NCBI RefSeq assembly: GCF_900167095.1
Contig: NZ_FUXG01000001.1
Location: 228,239-292,238, forward strand
Direction of reading: 5' to 3'
DNA: 64,000 bases
Source: Oceanospirillum multiglobuliferum
GTDB taxonomy: Bacteria > Pseudomonadota > Gammaproteobacteria > Pseudomonadales > Halomonadaceae
The notes under the pieces are model-generated. The model saw only the letters and a program-made list of their open reading frames with translations. It was not told where the DNA came from and did no database searches. A program made the position numbers and the translations under genes. Of this stretch, positions 9,829 to 20,868 are shown piece by piece. Position 1 is the first letter of the stretch. Every line of letters begins with the position of its first letter.

Positions 9829-10137
9829 ATGCAATTGAATATTACCGGTCAACAACTTGAGTTAACTGATGCACTTCGTGACTATGTTTCCGAGAAATTC
9901 TCTCGCTTGGAACGTCACGCAGATAACATTACTAACGCACAAGTTACTCTGAAAATAGAAAAAGAACGTCAGATTGCAGAATCCACTCTACATGTAGTTG
10001 GCGCAGATTTACACGCCACTGCAGAAGCAGAAGATATGTACGCCTCAATCGATCTACTGATTGATAAAATTGACCGTCAACTGATTAAACATAAGGAAAA
10101 AGCTCAAGCTCGCAATCATGGCAATGTCGTTCGTTAA
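9829..10137 (+). CDS. hpf: Ribosome hibernation-promoting factor, short form
   Basis: The 102-residue product is a short-form HPF/YfiA-type protein. It binds the 30S decoding region and, with RMF, promotes 100S ribosome dimers in stationary phase. Visible features are the opening MQLNITGQQLELTDALRDYVSEKF and the conserved IDLLIDKIDRQLIKHKEKAQ helix. It lacks the C-terminal dimerisation domain of long HPFs. A strong AAGGAG precedes the ATG. It follows rpoN as in most gammaproteobacteria. Confidence 0.96.
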   Translation: MQLNITGQQLELTDALRDYVSEKFSRLERHADNITNAQVTLKIEKERQIAESTLHVVGADLHATAEAEDMYASIDLLIDKIDRQLIKHKEKAQARNHGNVVR

Positions 10138-10172
10138 TATGCCTGTTGCTCACTGAGCCTATAATCTTATCC

Positions 10173-10622
10173 ATGTTACTCAATTCCGTTCTGACTCCCC
10201 TAAGAACCCTTGACGGGGTTCCTGGGGGTAGTAAAAAAAGACTCCTCGAATTCTTCGGCAAATATATTTCCCAACAGATATCGACCCTAGATAGCATTGA
10301 AGTTTTTGACAACTTAATTGCGCGTGAACGACTGGGAAGTACAGGGGTTGGCGAAGGTATTGCAATACCTCACTGTCGGGTGAAAAACTGTACAGAAAGC
10401 ATAGGTACATTTATTCGTCTAAAAGATAAAATCGATTTTGATGCAATTGATGGTAAGCCTGTTGATCTTCTCTTTGTGTTATTAGTACCTGAAGAGGCTA
10501 ATGATCAACATCTTAACTTACTGTCAACGCTTGCTGAAAAGTTCTCTAATCCTGAGTTTTGTCGTCTATTAAGAGAGGCACCTAACGCACAAGAACTGTA
10601 TCAACTTTGGGTTACAGACTAA
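10173..10622 (+). CDS. ptsN: Nitrogen-PTS EIIA component
   Basis: PtsN (EIIA-Ntr) is the terminal phosphoacceptor of the nitrogen phosphotransferase system and regulates potassium transport and other functions by its phosphorylation state. The 149-residue PTS EIIA-2 domain carries the active-site histidine in GIAIPHCRV (about residue 68) with GSTGVGEG before it. A TTG at 10146 opens a longer frame, but the ATG at 10173 gives the family-like start preceding LDGVPGGSKKRLLE. No clear Shine-Dalgarno is seen, so translation may be coupled to hpf. Confidence 0.94.
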   Translation: MLLNSVLTPLRTLDGVPGGSKKRLLEFFGKYISQQISTLDSIEVFDNLIARERLGSTGVGEGIAIPHCRVKNCTESIGTFIRLKDKIDFDAIDGKPVDLLFVLLVPEEANDQHLNLLSTLAEKFSNPEFCRLLREAPNAQELYQLWVTD

Positions 10623-10669
10623 TCTAAGATATAACTTTTGCAGTTTTATGATTAAAGGGGGGTAACCCA

Positions 10670-11536
10670 ATGAAGCTTGTGATTATCAGTGGTCGGTCTG
10701 GCTCTGGCAAAAGCATCGCCTTACATGTGTTGGAAGACCTAGGCTATTTTGCGATTGATAATCTCCCTATTGGGCTACTCAGTGCACTACCCTCACACCT
10801 ACCGAGCAGCAATCAACGTATTGCTGCTAGCATTGATGCTAGAAATATCGCTACAGATCCAATGGGGATTCAACCCCATTTGAATGCGTTGCGTGCTAAT
10901 GGGGTTGCGGCCAGTATTATTTACTTAGATTCCGATGAAGCAACTCTGATTGAGCGCTTTAACGCTACTCGCCGAAAGCACCCTCTATCATCAGAGAAAA
11001 TCTCATTAGCGGAAGCAATTGAAGCAGAAGCCCAACTACTGGAAACAATTGCTGAGCAAGCCGACCTACGTATAGATACCAGCAGCTTAAGTATTTACGA
11101 CCTGCGCGATATTATCGCTCAGCAGATCAGCAGCACCAGCCCTCGTACAGTCGCATTACAGTTCCAATCTTTCGGCTTTAAACGGGGTGCGCCAAAAGAC
11201 TGCGATTATATTTTTGATGTCCGTTGTCTACCGAATCCCTATTGGGAAACACACTTAAGAGGTTTTACAGGACAAGACCAACCTGTTATTGATTTTCTCA
11301 ATCAAGACTTCAGTGTTAGGGCAATGATCTCAGATATTTCTGGGTTCTTAGACAAGTGGCTGCCAAGCATTATTGCCAGTAGCCGTAGTTATATCACGGT
11401 CGGCATTGGTTGTACGGGAGGGCAGCATCGTTCAGTCTTTGTTGCTGAAGAGCTGTCTAAGCGCTTTCAACATCAATACCCTCAAACTTTGGTCAGGCAT
11501 CGCGATCTTTCACAGGCTGTTAAGGAGCATCACTGA
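10670..11536 (+). CDS. rapZ: RapZ, RNase adapter / nucleotide-binding protein
   Basis: RapZ in enteric bacteria binds GlmZ/GlmY small RNAs and GlcN6P to control GlmS; in other lineages its role is less defined. The 288-residue protein has an N-terminal P-loop GRSGSGKS (residues 7-14), the segment DNLPIGLL, the RKHPL motif, and a C-terminal domain with FKRGAPKDCDYIFDVRCLPNPYW (shown in part) and GIGCTGGQHRSVF, which forms the sugar-phosphate/RNA-binding part. A strong GGGGGG-type ribosome site lies just before the ATG. It overlaps ptsO by one base. Confidence 0.95.
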   Translation: MKLVIISGRSGSGKSIALHVLEDLGYFAIDNLPIGLLSALPSHLPSSNQRIAASIDARNIATDPMGIQPHLNALRANGVAASIIYLDSDEATLIERFNATRRKHPLSSEKISLAEAIEAEAQLLETIAEQADLRIDTSSLSIYDLRDIIAQQISSTSPRTVALQFQSFGFKRGAPKDCDYIFDVRCLPNPYWETHLRGFTGQDQPVIDFLNQDFSVRAMISDISGFLDKWLPSIIASSRSYITVGIGCTGGQHRSVFVAEELSKRFQHQYPQTLVRHRDLSQAVKEHH

Positions 11537-11820
11537 TGCTTGATTTTACGGTGATGGTCACCAACAGCAAGGGATTTCATCTAAGACCTGCTTCACAGCT
11601 TTTGCAGTTAGTATCAAAACTTGAAGCCACAGTGACTTTGCGCCATCCCGCCTCAGGCCGTAAGGCCGACTGCCGCAACATGATGGCGCTAATGCTAATG
11701 TCTTCACCCAAAGATACTGAATTTGTCATCGAAGTTATGGCAGAGTGTGAAGCCCATGAACTAGCCGCCAAAGCACAAATCATTAAGCTTTTTGATAACG
11801 GCTTTAACGAGCACAGCTAA
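11536..11820 (+). CDS. ptsO: NPr, HPr-like phosphocarrier of the nitrogen PTS
   Basis: PtsO (NPr) accepts phosphate from EI-Ntr and passes it to PtsN. The 94-residue HPr-fold protein has the active-site histidine at residue 15 within KGFHLRPASQLL. The start codon overlaps the rapZ stop (TGATG). Together with ptsN and rapZ it completes the nitrogen PTS output branch; the EI-Ntr gene ptsP is not in this window. Confidence 0.94.
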   Translation: MLDFTVMVTNSKGFHLRPASQLLQLVSKLEATVTLRHPASGRKADCRNMMALMLMSSPKDTEFVIEVMAECEAHELAAKAQIIKLFDNGFNEHS

Positions 11821-11890
11821 ATCTGCCAATTGTCAAAAAATCCAGTTATTATCAAAGGATACATCACCCAATAACGTAGATGTGATAGCT

Positions 11891-13246
11891 ATGGCCAGCG
11901 ATAACTATGAAGTAACACCTATGATTGAACGTCTGAACGAAGCGATGGAATCGGGTGCATTTGCACAAGTTCGACGCATGATCAACCGCGGCTTACCTGC
12001 ACAGGATGTTGCACATCTATTGGAATCGTCACCACCAAAAGAACGTGACTTGCTTTGGAGTATGATTGAAGCTGAGTTTCGTGGTGATGTACTGCAATAT
12101 CTCACCGATGATATTCAGGCGATCTACCTGAACCGAATGAATCCTGAAGAGTTTTTGGCAGCAACCGAAGGCTTAGATACGGATGATATTGCTGACTTAT
12201 TACAGCAGCTGCCCGATACCATTATTAAAGAAGTCTTGGTATCAATGGATACCCAAGACCGCCACCGCGTTGAGGCTGTTCTATCATACCCTGAGGACAC
12301 CGCTGGCGGCTTGATGAACACCGATACCATCACAATTCGTCCAGATATTACTCTAGACGTTGTGATTCGCTATCTACGCCGCCACCAGTCTATACCAGAC
12401 TCTACCGACTCATTGATTGTGGTCAGTCGTAAAGATCACTTTATCGGCATGCTGCCTCTAACACGCTTATTAGTATCCGATCCGAACATTACTGTTCGAG
12501 AGGTCATGAACACCGATGCCATCGTGATTTCAGCTGATATGCCTGACAGTGAAGTAGCGAATCTATTTGAAAAGTATGACTTAATTTCAGCCCCCGTTAT
12601 TGATGAGAACGGTGCATTGTTGGGGCGTGTAACCATCGATGATGTGGTTGATGTTATTCGAGAAGATGCTGAACACTCATTAATGAGCATGGCAGGTCTG
12701 GATGAGGATGAAGATACTTTTTCACCTGTTTTATTAACTGCCAAGCGCCGAGCAGTTTGGTTGGGTATTAATCTGCTTACCGCTCTTTTGGCTTCAGCTG
12801 TCATTGGGATATTTGATGCCACTATCGAGAAAGTAGTCGCGCTTGCTGTATTGATGCCCATTGTAGCCAGCATGGGGGGGATTGCAGGTAGTCAGACGCT
12901 TACGGTTGTTATTCGAGGTATGGCGCTAGGGCATATTAATTCTGGTAACACAGGCTGGCTAATTAATCGCGAGTTTATTGTAGGGCTAATTAATGGTGCG
13001 ATTTGGGCAGCAGTCGTTGCTGGAGTTGCTATGTTTTGGTTTGATGATATGATGCTCGGTTTTATTATTGGCACAGCAATTATCATCAACCTTATTGTTG
13101 CAGTAGTTGCAGGTGCATCATTACCTTTGTTTTTGAAATGGATGAAAATTGATCCCGCCTTAGCTGGTGGTGTGCTACTAACTACTGTTACTGATGTAAT
13201 AGGATTTATGGCCTTTTTAGGTTTAGCGACTGTTTTCTATCTTTAA
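11891..13246 (+). CDS. mgtE: MgtE-family magnesium transporter
   Basis: MgtE is a gated Mg2+ channel/transporter of the inner membrane. The 451-residue protein has the order expected: N domain (about residues 10-130, MNPEEFLAATEGLDTDDIAD), paired CBS domains (about 135-265, with GRVTIDDVVDVIREDAEH), a plug helix and five membrane segments (about 285-450). The pore region carries MPIVASMGGIAGSQTLTVVIRG and the last helices contain LLTTVTDVIGFMAFLG with the conserved aspartate. An open frame begins at 11792 inside ptsO; the ATG at 11891 gives normal length, though its ribosome site is weak. It is a common last gene of the rpoN cluster. Confidence 0.94.
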   Translation: MASDNYEVTPMIERLNEAMESGAFAQVRRMINRGLPAQDVAHLLESSPPKERDLLWSMIEAEFRGDVLQYLTDDIQAIYLNRMNPEEFLAATEGLDTDDIADLLQQLPDTIIKEVLVSMDTQDRHRVEAVLSYPEDTAGGLMNTDTITIRPDITLDVVIRYLRRHQSIPDSTDSLIVVSRKDHFIGMLPLTRLLVSDPNITVREVMNTDAIVISADMPDSEVANLFEKYDLISAPVIDENGALLGRVTIDDVVDVIREDAEHSLMSMAGLDEDEDTFSPVLLTAKRRAVWLGINLLTALLASAVIGIFDATIEKVVALAVLMPIVASMGGIAGSQTLTVVIRGMALGHINSGNTGWLINREFIVGLINGAIWAAVVAGVAMFWFDDMMLGFIIGTAIIINLIVAVVAGASLPLFLKWMKIDPALAGGVLLTTVTDVIGFMAFLGLATVFYL

Positions 13247-13272
13247 TCCTAAGCAACAATCTTAAGCAACCG

Positions 13273-13308
13273 AAAGCCGTGTTAGCGAATACACTGACAC
13301 GGCTTTTG
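13273..13308. terminator. Bidirectional terminator between mgtE and pmbA
   Basis: A perfect 10-base-pair stem AAAGCCGTGT / ACACGGCTTT with a 14-base loop ends in TTTTGTTT on the plus strand and has a short A-run on the other side. It lies between two convergent genes and should stop transcription from both. Confidence 0.8.
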
Positions 13309-13339
13309 TTTCTAAACTAATTTTTGAACACTAGGCTAC

Positions 13340-14686
13340 CTAAGCCCCTGCTATCATCATCTCTCCGATCAGAACAGAGCCTACGTGGGTATTGCCACGC
13401 GTGTCGATATCGGTGCCAATCGCCACAATCTGTTGATACATCTGATTAAGATTACCTGCGATGGTTATCTCATGTACCGGATACTGAATCACACCATTTT
13501 CGACCCAAAATCCAGCCGCCCCACGAGAGTAATCACCTGTCACCATATTTAAGCCTTGTCCCATTAGCTCTGTCACTAAAAGCCCTGTACCTAGCTTTGC
13601 TAGCATTTGATCGGCATCTTCTCCTGTTGAAGTCACACGTAAGTTGCGTGCGCCACCAGAATTAGCAGTAGTACTTAAACCTAACTTACGTGCCGAGTAA
13701 CTACCTAACATGTAGCTTGCTAATATGCCATTTTGCACAAAAATATTGTCCCTAGTGGCCACGCCTTCTTGGTCGAAAGGGGAGCTGCCCATACCGCCTT
13801 TGATATTAGGCTGCTCATAAACAGAGACAAAATCAGGAAATAACTTCTCACCTAAGCGATCTTTCAAAAATGACGCATTGCGGTAAAGACTGCCGCCACT
13901 AATAGCCCCCATTAGATGACCAATTAAACCTGATGACACTTCTGGGCTAAACAATACAGGCGCTTTTGTTGTACTGAGCTTTTTAGGGTTCAAACGAGCA
14001 ATGGTTCGCTCTGCCGCTTTTTGACCAATAGACTGAGGATCCGCTAATGCGAGCCACTGACGCCCCGAGTCATACCAATAGTCACGTTGCATGCCATCAC
14101 CCTGACCTGCAATCAACACGCAACTTGCAGAATAGTTGGTGCTGGCAATCATGCCTGAAAAGCCATGACTGTTAGCATAGAGAAAAACACGCTCTCCGCT
14201 GTAGGCACTTGCACCATCAGAATTAGTGATTAAAGGATCTGCTCGGCCTGCGGTTTCACAAGCTAAAGCTTGTTCGACTAACTGATCAACTGATACGTTA
14301 GCTGGGAAATAAAGCTCAGGATCTTGCCAGTTCTTTGCCATAAGCTCAGCTTCCGCTAAGCCTGAAAATGGGTCTTCGGCAGTATGTTGCGCAAAAGCCA
14401 ATGCTACATCAACCGCGTTGCTAAGCGCTGACTCCGTCAAGTCTGTAATGGAAACATGGCCTTTGCGTTGCCCCTTGTAAAGCGTTAAGGACAGGCTTTG
14501 GTCTTGGTTAAATTCTACTGTCTCCACCTCACCTAAACGGGCGTTTACTGATAAGCCACTGCTACCACCCAAAGAGACCTCTACGCTGGTGGCGCCACGC
14601 TGCTTAGCTTGCTCAATAAGCTGATTGGCACAAGCTGGCAGTTTTTGCTGCCATAGTTGAATCTGTTCGCTGTATTGTACGGACAT
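13340..14686 (-). CDS. pmbA: PmbA/TldE, subunit of the TldD/TldE metalloprotease
   Basis: PmbA (TldE) pairs with TldD to form a peptidase complex that matures microcin B17 and degrades the CcdA antitoxin in E. coli; in other bacteria the substrate is mostly unknown. The 448-residue protein shows family features such as GVATRDNIFVQNGIL, the NSGGARNLRV segment and the C-terminal glycine-rich GDYSRGAAGFWVENG followed by PVHEITIAGNL. As expected for TldE it lacks the HExxxH zinc motif found in TldD. It is separated from tldD by the divergent darP, an arrangement conserved in pseudomonads. Confidence 0.95.
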   Translation of the reverse strand: MSVQYSEQIQLWQQKLPACANQLIEQAKQRGATSVEVSLGGSSGLSVNARLGEVETVEFNQDQSLSLTLYKGQRKGHVSITDLTESALSNAVDVALAFAQHTAEDPFSGLAEAELMAKNWQDPELYFPANVSVDQLVEQALACETAGRADPLITNSDGASAYSGERVFLYANSHGFSGMIASTNYSASCVLIAGQGDGMQRDYWYDSGRQWLALADPQSIGQKAAERTIARLNPKKLSTTKAPVLFSPEVSSGLIGHLMGAISGGSLYRNASFLKDRLGEKLFPDFVSVYEQPNIKGGMGSSPFDQEGVATRDNIFVQNGILASYMLGSYSARKLGLSTTANSGGARNLRVTSTGEDADQMLAKLGTGLLVTELMGQGLNMVTGDYSRGAAGFWVENGVIQYPVHEITIAGNLNQMYQQIVAIGTDIDTRGNTHVGSVLIGEMMIAGA

Positions 14687-14778
14687 AGGTCCCCCTTAAT
14701 TCTTTATGATTGCTCAGTCGGCCATGTCAATGAACTGTGTTAGACTTATGTCATTTGATAACTGAACAAGTGAATGAC

Positions 14779-15282
14779 ATGACTGAAGATACGTTTGATG
14801 AGTACGAAGCCCCCAGCAAGAGCCAGATAAAAAGGGAAATGCATGCCCTACAAGTTCTGGGTAAAAAGCTGTTGGAGCTAAATGCTGATCAGCTGAAGCA
14901 GATTGTTTTAACAGATGATATGTTGGCTGCCATTGCTGAGTCTCGTCGTATTCGCGCTCATGAAGCACAGCGTCGGCACCTGCAATATATTGGCAAACTA
15001 ATGCGCCATGAAGATATTGAAGCCATTTCAGCCAAGCTTGCACTATTTGATAGTAGCAGCGATGAATACAACAAACAGTTTCACCAATTAGAGCATTGGC
15101 GTGATCGTTTGGTCGCTCAGGGTGATGATGCGCTGAATCTATTGATGAATGAAAAACCAGAAGCTGATCGTCAATCTTTTCGCCAATTGATTCGTCAGGC
15201 TCAGAAAGAACAGTCTCAAGGAAAACCACCCGCAGCGGCCAGAAAGATTTTTCGAGAATTGCGCACACTCTATGGTCTTTAA
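14779..15282 (+). CDS. darP: DarP (YjgA), 50S ribosome assembly factor
   Basis: The 167-residue DUF615 protein corresponds to YjgA/DarP, which binds late 50S assembly intermediates near the peptidyl-transferase centre. The signature opening is PSKSQIKREMHALQ followed by the GKKL segment, with a charged, all-helical body (ADRQSFRQLIRQAQKEQ) and an ending KIFRELRTLYGL. A GTG at 14737 would give a longer form, but the ATG at 14779 gives the usual family length. It lies on the plus strand between pmbA and tldD and overlaps neither. Confidence 0.93.
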   Translation: MTEDTFDEYEAPSKSQIKREMHALQVLGKKLLELNADQLKQIVLTDDMLAAIAESRRIRAHEAQRRHLQYIGKLMRHEDIEAISAKLALFDSSSDEYNKQFHQLEHWRDRLVAQGDDALNLLMNEKPEADRQSFRQLIRQAQKEQSQGKPPAAARKIFRELRTLYGL

Positions 15283-15308
15283 CTCTATCATCACAGAGTG
15301 ATAAAGCA

Positions 15309-15355
15309 CTTTGCAGTTGAGTGGCTACTATCGCCAACTTCAGCTGCAAAGTTTT
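15309..15355. terminator. Terminator hairpin between darP and tldD
   Basis: CTTTGCAG at 15309-15316 pairs with CTGCAAAG at 15344-15351; the inner bases extend the stem with mismatches, and TTTT follows on the plus strand. It lies between two convergent genes and probably terminates darP, with a weaker tract for the other strand. Confidence 0.7.
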
Positions 15356-15378
15356 AGTATTTATGTGCAAAGCAATGA

Positions 15379-16812
15379 TCACTGCCCTGTGCCACCTACG
15401 GTCAACTCATCAATTTTGAGAGAAGGCTGACCTACTCCTACAGGCACACTCTGCCCATCTTTACCACAAACCCCTACACCATCATCCAAGCGCAGATCAT
15501 TACCGACCATAGACACTTTTTGCATGGTTTCAGGACCATTGCCGATCAGGGTTGCACCTTTAATAGGTGCTGTCACTTTACCATCTTCGATTAAGTAGGC
15601 TTCACTGGCTGAGAATACAAACTTGCCAGACGTGATATCAACCTGTCCACCGCCAAAGTTAACTGCATAAATACCTTTCTTAACACTTTTGATCAATTCT
15701 TGTGGGTCATGCTCACCTGCTAGCATATAAGTGTTGGTCATACGTGGCATAGGTAGATGTGCAAATGATTCTCGACGACCATTGCCTGTTGGGCGCTGTC
15801 CCATCAAGCTTGCGTTCATCTTGTCTTGCATATAGCCAACGAGCTTGCCCTGTTCGATTAACGTGGTGCACTGTGTTGGTGTGCCTTCGTCATCAACAGA
15901 TAAAGATCCTCTGCGATCTAGTAAGGTGCCATCGTCAACAATGGTACAAAGTGGCGATGCCACTTGCTCACCTAAACGTCCTGCAAAAGCAGAGCTACCT
16001 TTACGATTAAAGTCACCCTCAAGGCCATGACCAACCGCCTCATGCAGTAAAACGCCCGGCCAACCAGAACCTAATACAACAGGCATATTACCTGCGGGGG
16101 CATCAATTGCCTCAAGGTTAACCAATGCTTGGCGAACAGCCTCCTTAGCAACCGACTCTGCTAATCCTTTATCTAATAAAGTTTTCAGCGAATATCGGCC
16201 TCCCGCTCCAGCACTACCGCGCTCACGGCGACCATTTTGTTCTGCAATCACACTGACGTTGACGCGAACCAATGGTCGAATATCCGCGGCTAAAGTACCG
16301 TCTGATGCAACCACTAAGATTTGTTCGAAATTGGCTGAAAGAGAAGCTGTCACTTCTTTTACACGGCTGTCAGCCATGCGGGCAATAGCATCTGCCTCTT
16401 GCAATATTGCCAGCTTCTCATCAGCATTCAGAGCAAGTATGGGATTTTCTGCAGCATATAGCGGTTGGCAACGTACAGGCGTTATAATCTCTACTGCTTT
16501 TTGCTGTCCTTGGCGCACAATACTGCGTGCAGCAATAGCCGCTTGCTCTATTGCATGGGCAGAAATATCGCCGCTATATGAAAATCCTGTTTTCTCCCCA
16601 GAAATAGCGCGGACCCCCACACCTCGGTCAGCACTGTAACCTGCATCTTTAACAATGCCCTCTTCCAGTACCCAACTTTCACTCATAGATTGCTGAAAAT
16701 AAAGGTCTGCGAAGTTAATGCCTACGCCCATCGCCTTTGCTAATAAGCCATCAAGTTGATCAACACTCAGGTCGCCAGGTAGTAATAGCTCTTGTGATAC
16801 TCGCTCAATCAT
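15379..16812 (-). CDS. tldD: TldD, zinc metallopeptidase of the TldD/TldE complex
   Basis: TldD is the catalytic zinc subunit that works with PmbA/TldE on unfolded or small peptides. The 477-residue product carries the metal motif [18 protein letters not shown], whose two histidines plus glutamate are catalytic, and the C-terminal [18 protein letters not shown] segment with the conserved cysteine nearby. Frame extends to a TTG at 16824, but the ATG at 16812 is preceded by TTGAGAG at workable distance and is used here. It follows yhdP by 43 bases on the same strand; in pseudomonads a carbon-nitrogen hydrolase gene lies between, absent here. Confidence 0.95.
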   Translation of the reverse strand: MIERVSQELLLPGDLSVDQLDGLLAKAMGVGINFADLYFQQSMSESWVLEEGIVKDAGYSADRGVGVRAISGEKTGFSYSGDISAHAIEQAAIAARSIVRQGQQKAVEIITPVRCQPLYAAENPILALNADEKLAILQEADAIARMADSRVKEVTASLSANFEQILVVASDGTLAADIRPLVRVNVSVIAEQNGRRERGSAGAGGRYSLKTLLDKGLAESVAKEAVRQALVNLEAIDAPAGNMPVVLGSGWPGVLLHEAVGHGLEGDFNRKGSSAFAGRLGEQVASPLCTIVDDGTLLDRRGSLSVDDEGTPTQCTTLIEQGKLVGYMQDKMNASLMGQRPTGNGRRESFAHLPMPRMTNTYMLAGEHDPQELIKSVKKGIYAVNFGGGQVDITSGKFVFSASEAYLIEDGKVTAPIKGATLIGNGPETMQKVSMVGNDLRLDDGVGVCGKDGQSVPVGVGQPSLKIDELTVGGTGQ

Positions 16813-16855
16813 AGTCACTCTCAAAATCTGTAGCCTGCCGATATAAAGGTTTAGG

Positions 16856-19800
16856 CTAGAAAACGCGCTTCAACTCAATTTTTGGCTGGTCCCAACCACC
16901 TTTTACAGAATAAGTAGCACGCGTGAACTTATCGAATAAATTGCCAAATACTTTTTGCACTAAGTAAATTGTGCCACCAATTTGCGGGGCCCCAGCCAAA
17001 ATAGCTGCTAGAGGCAGAGTTTCTGCTACGGGCAAAGTCACCGTCAGCTCTTGATCCAAGGTTTCATCTACAAAGTTGAGGCTACCTTTCATTTCAAACT
17101 TTGTAGAGCTGCCATCTACTTTTAACGGCTCTACAAATTGCCCCTGCCCATTCAGTATAGAAATTTTTCCAGAAACTTTGTTATAAGATAGGCCACTGCC
17201 TTTTAGATCAGAGAAATCTAGCTGTAAACGGCGAATCAATGATTCGAAGTTTAATAGAGAAATAAGCTTCAAAGCTGATGCTGACTTTACTTGTTCAAAT
17301 TTCCCTTTTTCTAACTCAACAGAAGCATTACCTGAAAGGCTATTTGCCTTGAATTCGCTAGGGAGGCCCTGCCAATGTAGCCTGGTAGAAACTGCAGCCT
17401 TTTGGCTACTGATCATTACTTCAGAGCCGATAGCTTTTTGCATATCAGCAAGATCGCCACCTGCTATATTGTAGATCAATGAACTTTGCGCAGACTCTCC
17501 TGTAACTTTATGTAACAACCAGTCTAGCGTGCCTGAATGTGTCACTTTACCCTGCTGTAATTGATGTAGTTTGAGTTGCCTTGAACCTTCTTGAGCACGG
17601 TAGCTGGCACTTAGGGCTTGAGCGCTAAAACTATTAAAGCGCAGCTTTTTCACTTCTAAGTCAAAATCTGGCCAAGCTGCGCTAAACAATGAATTCAGTA
17701 TCGATAAATCTTCTACAGCAGATTTTTGCTCTTCAGGCTTAGTCTCCGAAGGTTTTTGATAGTCAAGCTTATCCACTGATATGCCTATAGCAGGGTTATG
17801 TTCGGAACGCATAAATTTAGCCTGAAGCTCTTGGCTCGTAATGGCCGCGGATAGATCTTGATCTTTCAATGAGCTACTCAGCAAAAAGTCGTTTAGTGCG
17901 AAATCACCATAGCTTAAGCGGTCGCTCTTTAAGTTCAGCTGAATTTGATGCTCAGCCTCAGCAGAGTTAATTGAGCCATGCTTATTTTGCTCAGCACTTT
18001 TCTGGTTAGAACGAGTAATAGAGTCAGTTAAAGCCTGTTTAGCAAACTCTGCCTTTATAAATTCAACCCAAGGCTCAGTCTGTAGTTGCGGTTGTGAAAA
18101 AAACAATTGAGTAAGGTTGAGAGGAGCCTGAGGCATAGGTTGTTGCTGAGGTAAAACACCTGCCCATACATTAACACTGTAACTAGGGGCTGAAGGAATT
18201 GACTTTTGTGTCGTCCATAACCCTTTTGCTGTTAATTGGTCGGTATAGGCCACCTCAAAATGGTTGCCTGTAGAGGCAAAGTTCATTTCCAAATTGAAGT
18301 CTTTTATTTGCGCCTCTGATTTGCCAAAAGGCTCTGGCAAGTCGACCACGACTCCTTTTAAATCGCTCTTAACCTGTACATGGCTGATAGTATCAAGCTG
18401 TACTTGATACTGATACTCAGCTGTGCCTGACAGCCAAGGAGAAAAAACCATAGGTTGCCACTGACTGATGGCTGTTACTAAGGCTTGACCTTGACCTTGA
18501 ATATTCACGACACCTGTATCCATATTAGTGTCTACATCAAAAGTTGTGTCACCGGCTAAAAACTCCGCCTCTCCCTTTACAATATTCAAGCCTTGCTGAA
18601 TATCATAACGCACCACGGCATCAATTTTTTTAATAGGTGTTGAAAGTTCTGGTATTAGCAAATGATTGTCTTTGGCTTGCACCTCAACATGGCCGTAACC
18701 GTCTCGGCCATCGATAGGAAAGCTTAACTGAGTGTCTAGCTTCAATGGCGCCCCTGATAGTTGCCAGTGTAACAATGAATCAGGGGTTAATTTGGCCAAA
18801 GGTGTTTGAGTCAAAACTTGCCAACCCCATTCAGGTACAACCGGACCACTTAAATTTAAGCCCACGATGCTGCCTTGCTGATCTTCGGTCAACGTCACCT
18901 GCCCTTGCACATTTTCATTACCCAAGTAATGAGCATGTGAAACTTGAGCATCTAATTCAGTGCCGTCCACATATAACCTTGTATTCACCTCTGTAACACT
19001 GGGCCAATCAGGTAAAAACTGTAACTCCCCCTCATACACATCTAATAACAGCTGTGTTGAAGTTTGTCGCTCAGGATTAGTAGATGACAGGTCTAAGCTA
19101 CCATCATAGATAAATCCACCTCGGCTAACTTTAGCTGTTTTAATGCCATTTTTTAGCCAATTCACCAGAGCGCTATCTACGATCAAGTCGGGAATTAAGC
19201 TTAGTCCAAACTCTTTCGCCACATCTGTCACAGCAACATTGAGATAAAACAGATCTTTCTCTGGCTGCTGATGTAACAACACATCAAACTCACCTGAAAT
19301 ACCTGAACTTGCTTTATTGAGCTGTAGGTTTTGACCATATACTCTAATAGCCTCACCAATATCCCAATTCACTTGCCCTTGAGTGCGATTGAAACTCCAG
19401 CCATTGCTGTACAGTAGAGGAAATCCCATAGCAAACTGATCGGAGTAAAATTGAATAAACCCCGAACTTGCCGTTGACTGTACATAACCATTTACATGCT
19501 GCAACGTCGGTGCACCGTAGTAGGCTGATACTCCCACATCATTTAAGTTAGTTTGTACTAATAATGGCTTTTCACTTGAGCTGGATAAGGTTAGGTTTTG
19601 TAGTTTGCCTGTGGGTTTTAAGCGCTCTAAAGCGTCAATACCATCGGTGGGTAGGTCTGGCCATTGGCGTAAAACCTGATCGACTGCTTGTAGGTCTATT
19701 TCACCTATTTGAGCCAGCCACTGCTCTGGAGAATATTCTACTAATAGCTGTTGTAGTGGAAACTGCTGCCCCTGTAACTGAAAAGAAAGCCTATCTGCAA

Positions 19801-20839
19801 TCAGCTGCCAGCCATCATTTTGGCGCTCCCAAGACAATAAAGTATTAAGTGTTTCAAAACGAATCGTAGGAAAGCCTGTAGAGGCAAATCGGATACTATC
19901 TGCCAGCAAGTCTGCTTTTAAACTTATTAAGCGTCCCCCTTGCCAATGACTCCAAAGCTCCATTCCTGCATTCAGCTCTTGCAGTTTAATTGGTAAAAGA
20001 TGTGCAAATTTTTCGACCCAAGGCGTCCAAGCTTGATTGTCTGCTTGCAAGTATAATTGAACATCAACACTATTCTGATCAAAGGGGTCTCCGCTTACTT
20101 CCATAATAAACGCCACTTGTTGAGCCGATTCTGTATCAAGCTGCAAGTTGCCCTGAATACGCTGTTTACCTTCTGATTCAAATACCTCCATGCGATTGCT
20201 AAACGCACGATATTGGCGGCCAAAGCGATCGTAAAATTCAAGCCAGACATATTCCATTTTTAAATGTTGTTGCGCGAGTAAGAACTCTAAAACCTGTGCC
20301 AATGGTTCAACATCTTTACGCAGCTGTTTGTTTGCAACATGACTGGGTATATCACTCTTTTTGGTCTCTTTAACAGCCTCCTCTTGTAAGGGAATTTTTC
20401 CCTTCAAGCTATTACTGTCCCAGCCTTTTAGCGCCCACAGCAGATCCTCTTGCTGTTGCAAGCGCAGCGTTACACCTTGAATAGAGGCTTGTCGAATAAC
20501 GGGGAACTGGTAGCGAAAAGAAGCAAAGCTATCCAGCTCTAAAGAAAACGAATCAACTTCAATTGCAGGTAAATCAGTTTCGTTATCTTGATATCGAGAG
20601 TGAATTTTCACCCCATCAAATTGCAAGAAGGGGTCAAAACGGTTCCATTGTCCACCGAGCTGGCCAACATCTAAAACAATGGCCAGTCGTTCATTCGCCA
20701 TGCGAATGAGATCCTCTCGGTAGTTTTCCACTAACGGAAAAAAATAACGGCCAATACTGACATAAGTAGCCAGTACCACCACTATGGGTAGTACCAGCCA
20801 AATCATACTATGGTTAAACAGGCTACGAAAAAAAGTCAT
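16856..20839 (-). CDS. yhdP: YhdP family AsmA-like lipid-transport protein
   Basis: YhdP is one of the large AsmA-like proteins (with TamB and YdbH) thought to form a bridge carrying phospholipids from inner to outer membrane. The 1327-residue product begins with one membrane helix (about 12-32), then a long beta-rich periplasmic body and a conserved C-terminal region with [38 protein letters not shown], and a closing [13 protein letters not shown] plus [14 protein letters not shown], which matches the family end. Length is normal for YhdP. It is downstream of rng, its usual partner. A short charged insert around residues 950-990 appears family-variable. Confidence 0.93.
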   Translation of the reverse strand: MTFFRSLFNHSMIWLVLPIVVVLATYVSIGRYFFPLVENYREDLIRMANERLAIVLDVGQLGGQWNRFDPFLQFDGVKIHSRYQDNETDLPAIEVDSFSLELDSFASFRYQFPVIRQASIQGVTLRLQQQEDLLWALKGWDSNSLKGKIPLQEEAVKETKKSDIPSHVANKQLRKDVEPLAQVLEFLLAQQHLKMEYVWLEFYDRFGRQYRAFSNRMEVFESEGKQRIQGNLQLDTESAQQVAFIMEVSGDPFDQNSVDVQLYLQADNQAWTPWVEKFAHLLPIKLQELNAGMELWSHWQGGRLISLKADLLADSIRFASTGFPTIRFETLNTLLSWERQNDGWQLIADRLSFQLQGQQFPLQQLLVEYSPEQWLAQIGEIDLQAVDQVLRQWPDLPTDGIDALERLKPTGKLQNLTLSSSSEKPLLVQTNLNDVGVSAYYGAPTLQHVNGYVQSTASSGFIQFYSDQFAMGFPLLYSNGWSFNRTQGQVNWDIGEAIRVYGQNLQLNKASSGISGEFDVLLHQQPEKDLFYLNVAVTDVAKEFGLSLIPDLIVDSALVNWLKNGIKTAKVSRGGFIYDGSLDLSSTNPERQTSTQLLLDVYEGELQFLPDWPSVTEVNTRLYVDGTELDAQVSHAHYLGNENVQGQVTLTEDQQGSIVGLNLSGPVVPEWGWQVLTQTPLAKLTPDSLLHWQLSGAPLKLDTQLSFPIDGRDGYGHVEVQAKDNHLLIPELSTPIKKIDAVVRYDIQQGLNIVKGEAEFLAGDTTFDVDTNMDTGVVNIQGQGQALVTAISQWQPMVFSPWLSGTAEYQYQVQLDTISHVQVKSDLKGVVVDLPEPFGKSEAQIKDFNLEMNFASTGNHFEVAYTDQLTAKGLWTTQKSIPSAPSYSVNVWAGVLPQQQPMPQAPLNLTQLFFSQPQLQTEPWVEFIKAEFAKQALTDSITRSNQKSAEQNKHGSINSAEAEHQIQLNLKSDRLSYGDFALNDFLLSSSLKDQDLSAAITSQELQAKFMRSEHNPAIGISVDKLDYQKPSETKPEEQKSAVEDLSILNSLFSAAWPDFDLEVKKLRFNSFSAQALSASYRAQEGSRQLKLHQLQQGKVTHSGTLDWLLHKVTGESAQSSLIYNIAGGDLADMQKAIGSEVMISSQKAAVSTRLHWQGLPSEFKANSLSGNASVELEKGKFEQVKSASALKLISLLNFESLIRRLQLDFSDLKGSGLSYNKVSGKISILNGQGQFVEPLKVDGSSTKFEMKGSLNFVDETLDQELTVTLPVAETLPLAAILAGAPQIGGTIYLVQKVFGNLFDKFTRATYSVKGGWDQPKIELKRVF

Positions 20840-20868
20840 CGTAAAAAAACCGTTAACCTATGTGCCAG

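Noticed and set aside
10623..10669. Start of rapZ further upstream
   Set aside because: The ATG at 10670 follows a strong G-rich ribosome site and gives the family-like P-loop start; nothing upstream improves it.
12436..12873. 145-codon minus-strand frame inside mgtE
   Set aside because: Serine/threonine-rich composition typical of antisense frames over a well-supported membrane protein gene.
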